NCBI GenBank assembly: GCA_031290055.1
Contig: JAITOH010000055.1
Location: forward strand, 1-13,356
Reading direction: 5' to 3'
Source: Endomicrobium sp.
Lineage (GTDB): Bacteria; Elusimicrobiota; Endomicrobiia; Endomicrobiales; Endomicrobiaceae
Length of the DNA stretch: 13,356 nucleotides
Each line of letters begins with the position of its first letter. Positions within the stretch are counted from its first letter, which is position 1. Below are positions 7,414-13,356 of this stretch, in pieces. A program made the position numbers and the translations under genes. Under the pieces are notes generated by a model. It did no database searches and was not told the DNA's origin. It worked only from the letters and a program-made list of their open reading frames with translations.

Positions 7414-7699
7414 TATTTTTATGGTAAGGATAAAAAAGTTTGTTTAGTTTTTAAGCCGACGTTATCAGCAATTCAGTATATCTATTATGACAGTAAGATA
7501 AGTAAGCTTGGCAAATATCACATTAGTGAGTTCTTGTATATATATTCTATCGTTTTGTGTATAAATCTTTAGTGTTGCTGTTTGGCAAAGTAGTTAAGTA
7601 AATCTATAAGACCATAATTTTCGTATAGATGACCGAACATTTACTGACAAAAATGAATGGAGAATAAAAAATTAACTATTTGATTTTCTTTCTTTTGTT
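7414..7699. other. Intergenic region between convergent alaS and exuT
   Basis: No convincing gene occupies these 286 bp. Past the alaS TAG the same frame stays open for 52 codons to a TAG at 7570-7572, but alaS already has its normal C-terminus and I recognise nothing in the extension. On the minus strand a 23-codon ATG frame (7569-7640) has no recognisable family. A bulged inverted repeat is present: AGTAAAT (7597-7603) with ATTTACT (7639-7645), enclosing ATCTATA (7602-7608) with TATAGAT (7624-7630). It lacks a GC-rich stem and U-tract, so it is only a weak candidate for a shared transcript end. TTGGCAAA occurs twice (7508 and 7582). The stretch may hold decayed sequence. No tRNA was seen. 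Confidence 0.5.
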
Positions 7700-9067
7700 T
7701 TATAAGTCTGTTATTGGCTTAAATTTAGGGACAAGTAGCTTCATTATACACCATGCGAATAAATAAGCGACTGCGCAAAAAACAAACATTATTGCATATC
7801 CAGTTTCAATATGACCAAGTTTACTATAATGATCAAATAGCCAGCCACCAACTTTAGAAACAATTACACCACTAATACCGCCTGCCATACCACCTATACC
7901 GGTTACTGAAGCCACAACTTTTTTAGGAAACATATCAGATACTGTAGTAAAAAGATTTGCTGACCAGGCTTGATGTGCTGAAGTCCCAACGCCTATTAGC
8001 AAAATAGGCCACCAATAACCAGTGGAACTTAATGGTTGCGCTAGCAATACACTGAGTGGGAAAATGGCTATAACTATCATTGCAGTCATTCGTGCAGGGT
8101 ATATGTCCATGCCTTTGTTTGTAAAATAGGCTGGGAACCATCCTCCTCCTATACTTCCTACCATCGTCATAGTATATAGCACTGCAAGAGGCAACATTAT
8201 TTGTGTACCTGTCATCCCGTAATATGATTTAAGAAAAGCTGGCAACCAGAAAAGGAAAAACCACCAAACCCCATCTGTGAAAAATTTACCTGCAATAAAA
8301 GACCAAGTTTGTCTATATCCAAGAAGGCTTGTCCACTTTATTTTATTTTCGTTCTTATCCTCTTTAATGTCAATTTTAATAAGTTGTTTTTCTGTATCGC
8401 TATTTATGTAAGCATACTCAAGTTTATTTATTCTCCCTTTTTTTAGATTTTTTTGTGGGGTGTCATAATAATGTTTCCATAATATTAGCCACAGAAATCC
8501 TATAGCTCCAACCAATATAAACGTCCATTCCCAGCCAAAATATTTTGCTATTACTGGTACGCCAAGAGGTGCAATTACTGCACCAATATTAGCTCCAGAG
8601 TTAAAAATACCAGTTGCGAAAGAGCGTTCTTTTTTAGGAAACCATTCGGCAGTTGTTTTAATAGCAGCTGGGAAATTACCTGCTTCACCTATACCAAGTA
8701 CAAGGCGAGAGATCATAAAGCCCACTACAGATATAGGCACCACAATGCCAATCGTTGCAAGTGAAGGCGACAATATATTACCAATGTTAACTGAGAAGGC
8801 GTGTATTACTGCTCCTATAGACCATATTGTCAAAGAAAGAGCGTATCCTTTTTTGGTGCCTAATCGATCTATAAATCTCCCTGCAAAAATTAACGCTATT
8901 GCATAACAAAACTGAAAAATTGAAGTAATATTGGCATAATCACTATAAGTCCAATGAAACTCCTCAGATAAAAAAGGCTGGAGTAAACTTAGTACTTGTC
9001 TATCAACATAATTTATTGTGGTGGCAAAAAAAAGCAATACACAAATGGTCCACCTGTATTTAGTCAT
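7700..9067 (-). CDS. exuT: Hexuronate transporter, MFS superfamily (ExuT-like, anion:cation symporter family)
   Basis: This is an inner-membrane major facilitator carrier, most likely a proton symporter for glucuronate or related hexuronates. The 455-residue product begins with a hydrophobic first helix ending in NYVDRQVLS (19-27). The MFS loop 2-3 motif GRFIDRLGTKKG is at 63-74. The conserved family block runs from RLVLGIGEAGNFPAA (121-135) through EWFPKKERS (141-149) to NSGANIGAVIAP (156-167). A charged central loop (about 200-245) separates two six-helix halves, and the second half has GSIGGGW (304-310), AHQAWSANLFT (364-374) and GIGGMAGG (390-397). Compared with E. coli ExuT as I remember it, there is extra sequence between helices 3 and 4 (about 95-115), as in Bacteroidota-type homologues. 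AAAGGAGAAG (9074-9083) lies 6 nt before the ATG. It is the last gene of the glucuronate operon, 49 bp after uxaC. Substrate is inferred from neighbours. Confidence 0.9.
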   Translation of the reverse strand: MTKYRWTICVLLFFATTINYVDRQVLSLLQPFLSEEFHWTYSDYANITSIFQFCYAIALIFAGRFIDRLGTKKGYALSLTIWSIGAVIHAFSVNIGNILSPSLATIGIVVPISVVGFMISRLVLGIGEAGNFPAAIKTTAEWFPKKERSFATGIFNSGANIGAVIAPLGVPVIAKYFGWEWTFILVGAIGFLWLILWKHYYDTPQKNLKKGRINKLEYAYINSDTEKQLIKIDIKEDKNENKIKWTSLLGYRQTWSFIAGKFFTDGVWWFFLFWLPAFLKSYYGMTGTQIMLPLAVLYTMTMVGSIGGGWFPAYFTNKGMDIYPARMTAMIVIAIFPLSVLLAQPLSSTGYWWPILLIGVGTSAHQAWSANLFTTVSDMFPKKVVASVTGIGGMAGGISGVIVSKVGGWLFDHYSKLGHIETGYAIMFVFCAVAYLFAWCIMKLLVPKFKPITDL

Positions 9068-9073
9068 TTATAA

Positions 9074-9083
9074 CTTCTCCTTT
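9074..9083 (-). promoter_or_regulatory. Strong Shine-Dalgarno of exuT
   Basis: AAAGGAGAAG on the minus strand lies 6 nt before the exuT ATG and fixes that start. Just upstream in the transcript, a 6-bp hairpin (TACTTT 9097-9102, loop 9103-9105, AAAGTA 9106-9111) occupies the uxaC-exuT gap. It is not followed by a U-tract, so it is not a standard terminator. Confidence 0.7.
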
Positions 9084-9116
9084 CAAAATAATTTTTTACT
9101 TTAGAAAAGTATGCTA

Positions 9117-10523
9117 TTAAAATTTAAACTTAAAGTAACGTACAACATTGTTATAAGAAATGTCTGCAATTATTTTTGAAAGGAGTTTAATATCGTAGGG
9201 ATATTCACCGTTTTCAACCCATCCGCCTATTAAATCACAAAGAATACGTCTAAAATATTCATGCCTTGTGTAAGACAAAAAAGTGCGAGAATCGGTAAGC
9301 ATACCAACAAAATTACTTAAGATGCTTAGATTAGCAAGAGAAGTAAGTTGCTCTTTCATTCCAGTCTTATGATCATTAAACCACCAAGCTGCTCCATGTT
9401 GAATTTTTAGAAAAGCCGAACTATTTTGAAAGCAACCTATTATGCTGTCTATAATAGCATTATCGTTTGGGTTGAGGTTGTATATTATGGTTTGTGGGAG
9501 TTCTTTAGAATAGTCAAGAGCATTAAAAAATTTTGTGATTTCGGAACTTGTAGCAAAATTACTTATACAATCATTACCCGTATCAGAACCGAATTTCTCA
9601 AACATAATAGAGTTATTATTGCGTTTGCAACCATAGTGTAGTTGCATAATTAGGTCATTTTTATAATATTCTTTTCCGGCAAAAATCATAAAGGCAGTTT
9701 TGTATTTTGCTTCCTCTTCTTTGCTTACAGTAGATCCTTTTAATTTTTTATTAAGTATTTTTTCTACTTCGTTTTCGGAAAAAGGAACATGGTTGATATA
9801 TTCAATGGCATGATCAGTTGCACGGCATCCAAGAGATACAAAGAACGCAAGCCTTTTTTTGAAAGCTTCTTTTAATCCCTCAAAAGAAGTGATATTAATG
9901 CCACTTATTTTTGAAAGTCTACTAAGATAATTTATAAAATCAGAATCTCCTATGTTTAAAATTCTATCAGGCCTCCATGTAGGAAGAACCTGCACGTTAA
10001 AAGTTTTATCTTCCTTAATTTGTTTATGCCAACAAAGAGTATCTATGGGATCGTCTGTAGTGCAAATTAGAGTAACTCTAGATTGCTTTATTATTTTTTG
10101 CGCAGACATGGATTCCTCTTGTAATTTTTTATTGCACATGTTCCAAACTTCATTTGCAGTTTTACTGTTTAAAATACCTTCGTAGTTAAAATACCTCCGT
10201 AATTCAAGATGACTCCAATGATAAAGAGGATTTCCAATTGCTCTTTCAAGGGTTTCTGCCCATTTTTGAAATTTTTCTTTATCTGACGAAGTCCCGGTAA
10301 TGTATTTTTCTTCAACACCATTTGAGCGCATCAGCCTCCACTTATAGTGATCTCCAGCTAGCCAAAGTTGGCTTATATTCTCGAATTGTATATCTTCTGC
10401 AATTTCTTTTGGATTAATATGACAATGATAGTCTACTATTTGGTGCTTCACTGCATATTTATGGAAAAGTTCTTTTGCTGTTTCCGTGGAAAGTAAAAAA
10501 TCTTTATCAAGAAAACTTCTCAT
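9117..10523 (-). CDS. uxaC: Glucuronate isomerase (uronate isomerase)
   Basis: UxaC interconverts D-glucuronate and D-fructuronate (and D-galacturonate and D-tagaturonate), the first step after uptake. It is an amidohydrolase-superfamily TIM barrel in the cytoplasm. The 468-residue product has the normal length. Recognisable features are the metal-site motif DYHCHI (31-36, His33 and His35), the block QLWLAGDHYKWRLMRSNG (52-69), TTDDPIDTL in the first half, TWRPDRI, the QHGAAWWFND block (375-384) and TDSRTFLSY followed by RHEYFRR near 410-426. TGAGGTG (10529-10535) precedes the ATG by 5 nt. It follows uxuB by 25 bp and precedes exuT by 49 bp. As tagaturonate reductase and altronate dehydratase are not present here, glucuronate is the probable physiological substrate. 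Confidence 0.96.
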   Translation of the reverse strand: MRSFLDKDFLLSTETAKELFHKYAVKHQIVDYHCHINPKEIAEDIQFENISQLWLAGDHYKWRLMRSNGVEEKYITGTSSDKEKFQKWAETLERAIGNPLYHWSHLELRRYFNYEGILNSKTANEVWNMCNKKLQEESMSAQKIIKQSRVTLICTTDDPIDTLCWHKQIKEDKTFNVQVLPTWRPDRILNIGDSDFINYLSRLSKISGINITSFEGLKEAFKKRLAFFVSLGCRATDHAIEYINHVPFSENEVEKILNKKLKGSTVSKEEEAKYKTAFMIFAGKEYYKNDLIMQLHYGCKRNNNSIMFEKFGSDTGNDCISNFATSSEITKFFNALDYSKELPQTIIYNLNPNDNAIIDSIIGCFQNSSAFLKIQHGAAWWFNDHKTGMKEQLTSLANLSILSNFVGMLTDSRTFLSYTRHEYFRRILCDLIGGWVENGEYPYDIKLLSKIIADISYNNVVRYFKFKF

Positions 10524-10528
10524 AAACT

Positions 10529-10535
10529 CACCTCA
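10529..10535 (-). promoter_or_regulatory. Shine-Dalgarno of uxaC
   Basis: TGAGGTG on the minus strand, 5 nt before the uxaC ATG, in the 25-bp gap after uxuB. It supports the chosen start and independent initiation within a polycistronic message. Confidence 0.65.
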
Positions 10536-10548
10536 TATAAATTTATTT

Positions 10549-11382
10549 TTATACTCCTGCATATGCTTGAAAACCACCGTCAACTCCAACAATACTTCCT
10601 GTAACGAATCCAGATGCTTTTTCGTCACAAAGCCATAGAAGTGTGCCAAACAAATCACTTACTTTGCCAAAACGTTTCATTGGAGTATGTTCTATAATTT
10701 TATGTGACCTTACCGTAAGAGAGCCGTCAGAATTTGTTAATAAATTCCTGTTTTGGTTAGTTAGGAAAAATCCAGGTGCAATCGCGTTTACACGTAATCC
10801 GCGTTCTGCGAAGTGTACTGCAAGCCATTTTGTTAGATTGTCAACAGCTGCTTTTGCAGCAGAATAGCATGGAACTTTAGTCATTGGATTTTGTGCTGAC
10901 ATACTTGAAAAATTTATAATTGTAGTTTCAGTTACTTCGAGTAATCGTTTTGCAAAAATCTGTGTAGTAATTAATGTACTTGTGAAGTTCAATGAGAAAA
11001 TTTTTTCTATTTCGCTTACATCTAAATCAAAAAATGAACGAATTTTTGGATCATTTAGATCTTCTGGGGTAAAAATCTCGTTTGTGGTGGTGGCTTTTGG
11101 CATATTGCCACCAGCACCGTTTATAAGAATATGATACTGCCCAAAATCTTTATATATTTGCTGTTCAACTTTAGTAAGATTCTCTTTGTTAAGCACATTA
11201 CAAGCATAAGCTTTTGCAGTACCTCCATCACTTGCAATTTTATCTACAGTATGTTGTGCATGATCTAATTCCTTACTTAAGACAGCCACTTTAGTGCCTT
11301 TCGAAGCCAACTTTCTTGCAAAACCACCAAGTAACGTTCCACCAGCACCAGTTATTACAGCAACCTTTTTATTCCACTCCAT
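10549..11382 (-). CDS. uxuB: D-mannonate oxidoreductase (fructuronate reductase), short-chain dehydrogenase type
   Basis: This enzyme reduces D-fructuronate to D-mannonate with NAD(P)H. The 277-residue product is a classical short-chain dehydrogenase: nucleotide-binding TGAGGTLLGG (11-20), NGAGG (88-92), a catalytic-tetrad Asn at about 132, Ser160 in FSSMS, and the YxxxK pair Tyr173 and Lys177 in YSAAK. PG at 203-204 and a C-terminal VDGGFQAY complete the fold. It resembles the SDR-type UxuB of Bacillus (YjmF) and not the E. coli UxuB, which belongs to the unrelated long-chain polyol dehydrogenases. The insert around 93-125 before helix 5 is longer than in most SDRs and fits this subfamily. 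AAGGAGG precedes the ATG at 11382 with an 11-nt spacer. Position between uxuA and uxaC supports the function; as an SDR alone its substrate would be uncertain. Confidence 0.88.
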   Translation of the reverse strand: MEWNKKVAVITGAGGTLLGGFARKLASKGTKVAVLSKELDHAQHTVDKIASDGGTAKAYACNVLNKENLTKVEQQIYKDFGQYHILINGAGGNMPKATTTNEIFTPEDLNDPKIRSFFDLDVSEIEKIFSLNFTSTLITTQIFAKRLLEVTETTIINFSSMSAQNPMTKVPCYSAAKAAVDNLTKWLAVHFAERGLRVNAIAPGFFLTNQNRNLLTNSDGSLTVRSHKIIEHTPMKRFGKVSDLFGTLLWLCDEKASGFVTGSIVGVDGGFQAYAGV

Positions 11383-11393
11383 GTATGATTGAA

Positions 11394-11400
11394 CCTCCTT
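11394..11400 (-). promoter_or_regulatory. Shine-Dalgarno of uxuB
   Basis: AAGGAGG on the minus strand, in the 20-bp gap after uxuA, 11 nt before the uxuB ATG. It is the best match to the anti-Shine-Dalgarno sequence in the window, though the spacer is on the long side. Confidence 0.65.
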
Positions 11401-11402
11401 TT

Positions 11403-12470
11403 TTAGGATTGAACTTTCCTAAAGGCATCATATAATCCCCAAATGTACATTATTCCAAGCGCTCTGTCATATAAACCATAGCCAGGCTTAGATTTTTCAT
11501 CCCATATGTGACGACCATGGTCAGGACGGATGTAGTACTTATAACCTATATTGTAATATGCTCTTACAATTTCTGCTATGTCAAGAGAACCGTCAGAAGT
11601 TTTGTGAGAAGTTTCTAAAAAATCACCGTTTTCAAAACGCCGGATATTGCGTATATGCGCGAAGTATATTCTATTCCCGAATTCATGAATTATTTCTGGT
11701 ATATTGTTTTTCTCGCAAGCACCCAGTGAACCACTGCACAATGTGAGTCCATTTGAAGGATTATTAAAAAGACCTAAAAATTTCCTAATATTGTCCCTGC
11801 TTGTTATTAAACGCGGAAGACCAAATATTGTCCATGGTGGGTCGTCAGGATGTATAGCCATTTTTATGTTATTTTCCTGAGCAACAGGTATGACTTCATT
11901 TAAAAAATACTTTAAATTTTCCCAAAGATGGACTTCTTTTACTTTTTCATATGCTTTGAAAAGTTCTCTTATTTTCGAAAGTCTTTCAGGTTCCCAGCCA
12001 GGCATTGTAAAAAGCGCTTTTTCTCTGGACATATGCTCTAAAAATTTAAATGGAGATATATTGTCAAGCCTAGCTTTTTCGTAGAAAAGAGTTGAGGATC
12101 CATCTGGTTGTGCTTTATATAAGTCAGTGCGTACCCAGTCGAAAATTGGCATAAAATTGTAACACACAACTTTTACCCCTACTTTAGCAAGATTCTTAAG
12201 AGTGTTTTTATAATTATCTATATACATTCTACGAGAAGGAAGACCGAGCTTAATGTCTTCATGTACATTGACACTTTCAACAACATCAATTTTTAAATTA
12301 TATTTTGAAATTTGTGTTTTAATTTCTTCTATGCGATTAATCGGCCAACATTCACCAGCTGGTATATCATGCAGTGCCCACACTATACCTTCAACACCTG
12401 GTATTTGGTGTATGTATTTTAATGATATAGAATCGACATTTTCTCCGTACCACCTAAAGGTCATTTTCAT
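11403..12470 (-). CDS. uxuA: Mannonate dehydratase
   Basis: UxuA dehydrates D-mannonate to 2-keto-3-deoxy-D-gluconate (KDG) with a divalent metal (Mn or Fe). The 355-residue product matches the shorter, Gram-positive-type UxuA of about 350-360 residues; the E. coli enzyme is longer. Diagnostic stretches are MTFRWYG (3-9), VWALHDIPAGE (30-40), VVESVNVHEDIKLG (63-76), AIHPDDPPWTIFGLPR (205-220), TLCSGSLG (243-250), FAHIRN (270-275) and IRPDHGRHIW (314-323). By analogy with solved UxuA structures the metal ligands would be His207, Cys245, His272 and Asp317, and all are present. The ATG lies 5 bp after the kdgK stop, with AAAGG (12479-12483) inside the end of kdgK, suggesting translational coupling. 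A second in-frame ATG two codons later is also possible. Confidence 0.97.
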   Translation of the reverse strand: MKMTFRWYGENVDSISLKYIHQIPGVEGIVWALHDIPAGECWPINRIEEIKTQISKYNLKIDVVESVNVHEDIKLGLPSRRMYIDNYKNTLKNLAKVGVKVVCYNFMPIFDWVRTDLYKAQPDGSSTLFYEKARLDNISPFKFLEHMSREKALFTMPGWEPERLSKIRELFKAYEKVKEVHLWENLKYFLNEVIPVAQENNIKMAIHPDDPPWTIFGLPRLITSRDNIRKFLGLFNNPSNGLTLCSGSLGACEKNNIPEIIHEFGNRIYFAHIRNIRRFENGDFLETSHKTSDGSLDIAEIVRAYYNIGYKYYIRPDHGRHIWDEKSKPGYGLYDRALGIMYIWGLYDAFRKVQS

Positions 12471-12475
12471 ATACT

Positions 12476-13356
12476 CTACCTTTGTACGCGTCCGGAAGCG
12501 TCACCACCGACAAGTTTTTTTATTTCATCCAGAGAAATTTGATTGTAATCCCCTTCAATACTGTGTTTTAAGCAACTCGCAGCTACTGCAAACTCTATTG
12601 CTTCCTGTCCAGAATATTCTTTTATTAAGGAATACACTAGGCCTGCACCGAAAGAATCTCCTCCGCCAACTCGATCAACAATATGTAGAACGTACTCTTT
12701 GCTAAAAAAGAAATTTGTTCCATCATAAAGCATAGCGGACCACCGGTTATCACTTGCAGAAATTGACCCTCTTAGCGTTATTGCGATTTTTGAAAAATTA
12801 AACCTCTTTTTTAATTCTTGTGCAACTTCTTTGTATCCTGTGGTATCAACTTTACCAGCAATTATATTTGTATGTTTAGCTTTTATGCCGAAGACATTTA
12901 CTGCGTCCTCCTCATTAGCTATACAAACATCTACATAGTTGCACAACTTACTCATAACATCTCCAGCCTTCTCCTTGGACCAAAGTTTACTCCTATAATT
13001 CAAATCGCAACTGATTTGGACTTTCTTTTTTTTAGCTGATTTACAGGCTTCAAGACATATTTCAGCCACATCATCACTCAATGCAGGTGTAATTCCAGTG
13101 AAATGAAACCATTTTGCATTTTCAAAAATTTTATACCAATCAAATTCTTCCTTTGAAGCTAATGATATAGAAGAATTTAATCTATCATAAATAACTTTCG
13201 AAGCCCTTTGACTTGCACCCTTTTCTAAGAAATATATACCGACTCGTTTTCCGCCACGCACTATGAAAGAAGTATCTACGCCATATTGTCTTAGAGAGTT
13301 TATGCCTGCTTGTCCAATTTCATGTTCAGGTAATTTGCTTACAAAAACTGCTTTTA
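12476..13356 (-). CDS. kdgK: 2-dehydro-3-deoxygluconokinase (KDG kinase), 5' end beyond window
   Basis: KdgK phosphorylates KDG to 2-keto-3-deoxy-6-phosphogluconate (KDPG), which an aldolase then splits to pyruvate and glyceraldehyde-3-phosphate. It is a PfkB (ribokinase) family enzyme. The reading frame is open from its TAG stop to the right window edge, giving 293 codons of about 340 expected; roughly 50 N-terminal residues are missing. A GTG at 13261 looks like a start, but the frame upstream still encodes conserved KdgK sequence (VSKLPEHEIGQAG, then SLRQYGVDTSFIVRGG), so the GTG is an internal Val. Other family features are GIYFLEKGASQRASKVIYDR, WFHFTGITPALS, CDLNYRSKLW and the PfkB C-terminal signature VGGGDSFGAGL (complement of about 12640-12675), which holds the catalytic Asp. 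It is the first visible gene of the operon; a promoter, aldolase or regulator may lie further right. Confidence 0.95.
   Translation of the reverse strand, partial: KAVFVSKLPEHEIGQAGINSLRQYGVDTSFIVRGGKRVGIYFLEKGASQRASKVIYDRLNSSISLASKEEFDWYKIFENAKWFHFTGITPALSDDVAEICLEACKSAKKKKVQISCDLNYRSKLWSKEKAGDVMSKLCNYVDVCIANEEDAVNVFGIKAKHTNIIAGKVDTTGYKEVAQELKKRFNFSKIAITLRGSISASDNRWSAMLYDGTNFFFSKEYVLHIVDRVGGGDSFGAGLVYSLIKEYSGQEAIEFAVAASCLKHSIEGDYNQISLDEIKKLVGGDASGRVQR
12479..12483 (-). promoter_or_regulatory. Shine-Dalgarno of uxuA inside the end of kdgK
   Basis: AAAGG on the minus strand overlaps the last codons of kdgK and sits 8 nt before the uxuA ATG. Termination at the kdgK TAG and initiation at uxuA are therefore only a few bases apart, the usual arrangement for coupled translation. 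Confidence 0.6.

Noticed and set aside
7414-7572. Stop-codon readthrough extension of alaS
   Set aside because: AlaRS already ends normally after its C-Ala domain; a 52-codon open stretch can occur by chance and matches nothing I recognise.
7569-7640. 23-codon minus-strand frame downstream of exuT
   Set aside because: It looks mildly protein-like but has no ribosome site or recognisable homology, and an in-frame stop directly precedes it.
9097-9111. Terminator between uxaC and exuT
   Set aside because: The hairpin has only 6 AT-rich base pairs and is followed by A, not U, in the transcript.
13259-13261. GTG as the start codon of kdgK
   Set aside because: The frame stays open to the window edge and the upstream codons encode conserved KdgK residues (for example YGVDTSFIVRGG), so this is an internal Val and the gene is truncated by the window.
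1-13356. Mobile elements, CRISPR arrays, toxin-antitoxin or defence genes, tRNA and rRNA genes
   Set aside because: I found no transposase, regularly spaced repeats, cloverleaf or rRNA-like sequence; the gaps are short and the genes are metabolic or informational.

Overview
The window is AT-rich bacterial DNA, densely coded. It joins a core-genome block (dnaA, rsmA, mnmE, a DUF116 gene, alaS) to a leftward catabolic operon for glucuronate (exuT, uxaC, uxuB, uxuA, kdgK). Base composition, homopolymer-rich but intact genes, and a glucuronate operon next to dnaA suggest a host-associated anaerobe. My best guess is an Elusimicrobia-type gut or protist endosymbiont (Endomicrobium / Termite Group 1). 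That is inference from gene content and memory, not proven by the sequence.

Left block, 1-3800, all on the minus strand: mnmE (tRNA U34 modification GTPase), rsmA/ksgA (16S rRNA dimethyltransferase) and dnaA (replication initiator). Between rsmA and dnaA lies a perfect 20-bp palindrome made of two consensus DnaA boxes facing each other. Two weaker box-like 9-mers follow, each about one helical turn apart. This is a strong candidate for dnaA autoregulation or part of oriC. A 346-bp AT-rich, apparently non-coding gap (3801-4146) separates this block from rightward genes.

Middle block, 4147-7413, plus strand: a cysteine-rich DUF116 protein of unknown function and a full-length alanyl-tRNA synthetase. 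A 286-bp gap without a convincing gene (7414-7699) lies between the convergent alaS and exuT.

Right block, 7700 to the right edge, minus strand. Transcription order is kdgK (5' end cut off by the window edge), uxuA, uxuB, uxaC, exuT, with gaps of about 5, 20, 25 and 49 bp and a recognisable Shine-Dalgarno before each of the last four. Together they import hexuronate (ExuT), isomerise glucuronate to fructuronate (UxaC), reduce it to mannonate (UxuB, short-chain dehydrogenase type), dehydrate that to 2-keto-3-deoxygluconate (UxuA) and phosphorylate it to KDPG (KdgK). The KDPG aldolase and any regulator are not in the window and may lie beyond the right edge. The galacturonate-specific enzymes UxaA and UxaB are absent here.

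I found no tRNA, rRNA, CRISPR array, insertion sequence or defence system, and no clearly new multi-gene system. The most interesting points are the phased DnaA-box array, the uncharacterised DUF116 gene, the GTTSD change in MnmE, and the compact glucuronate-only operon.
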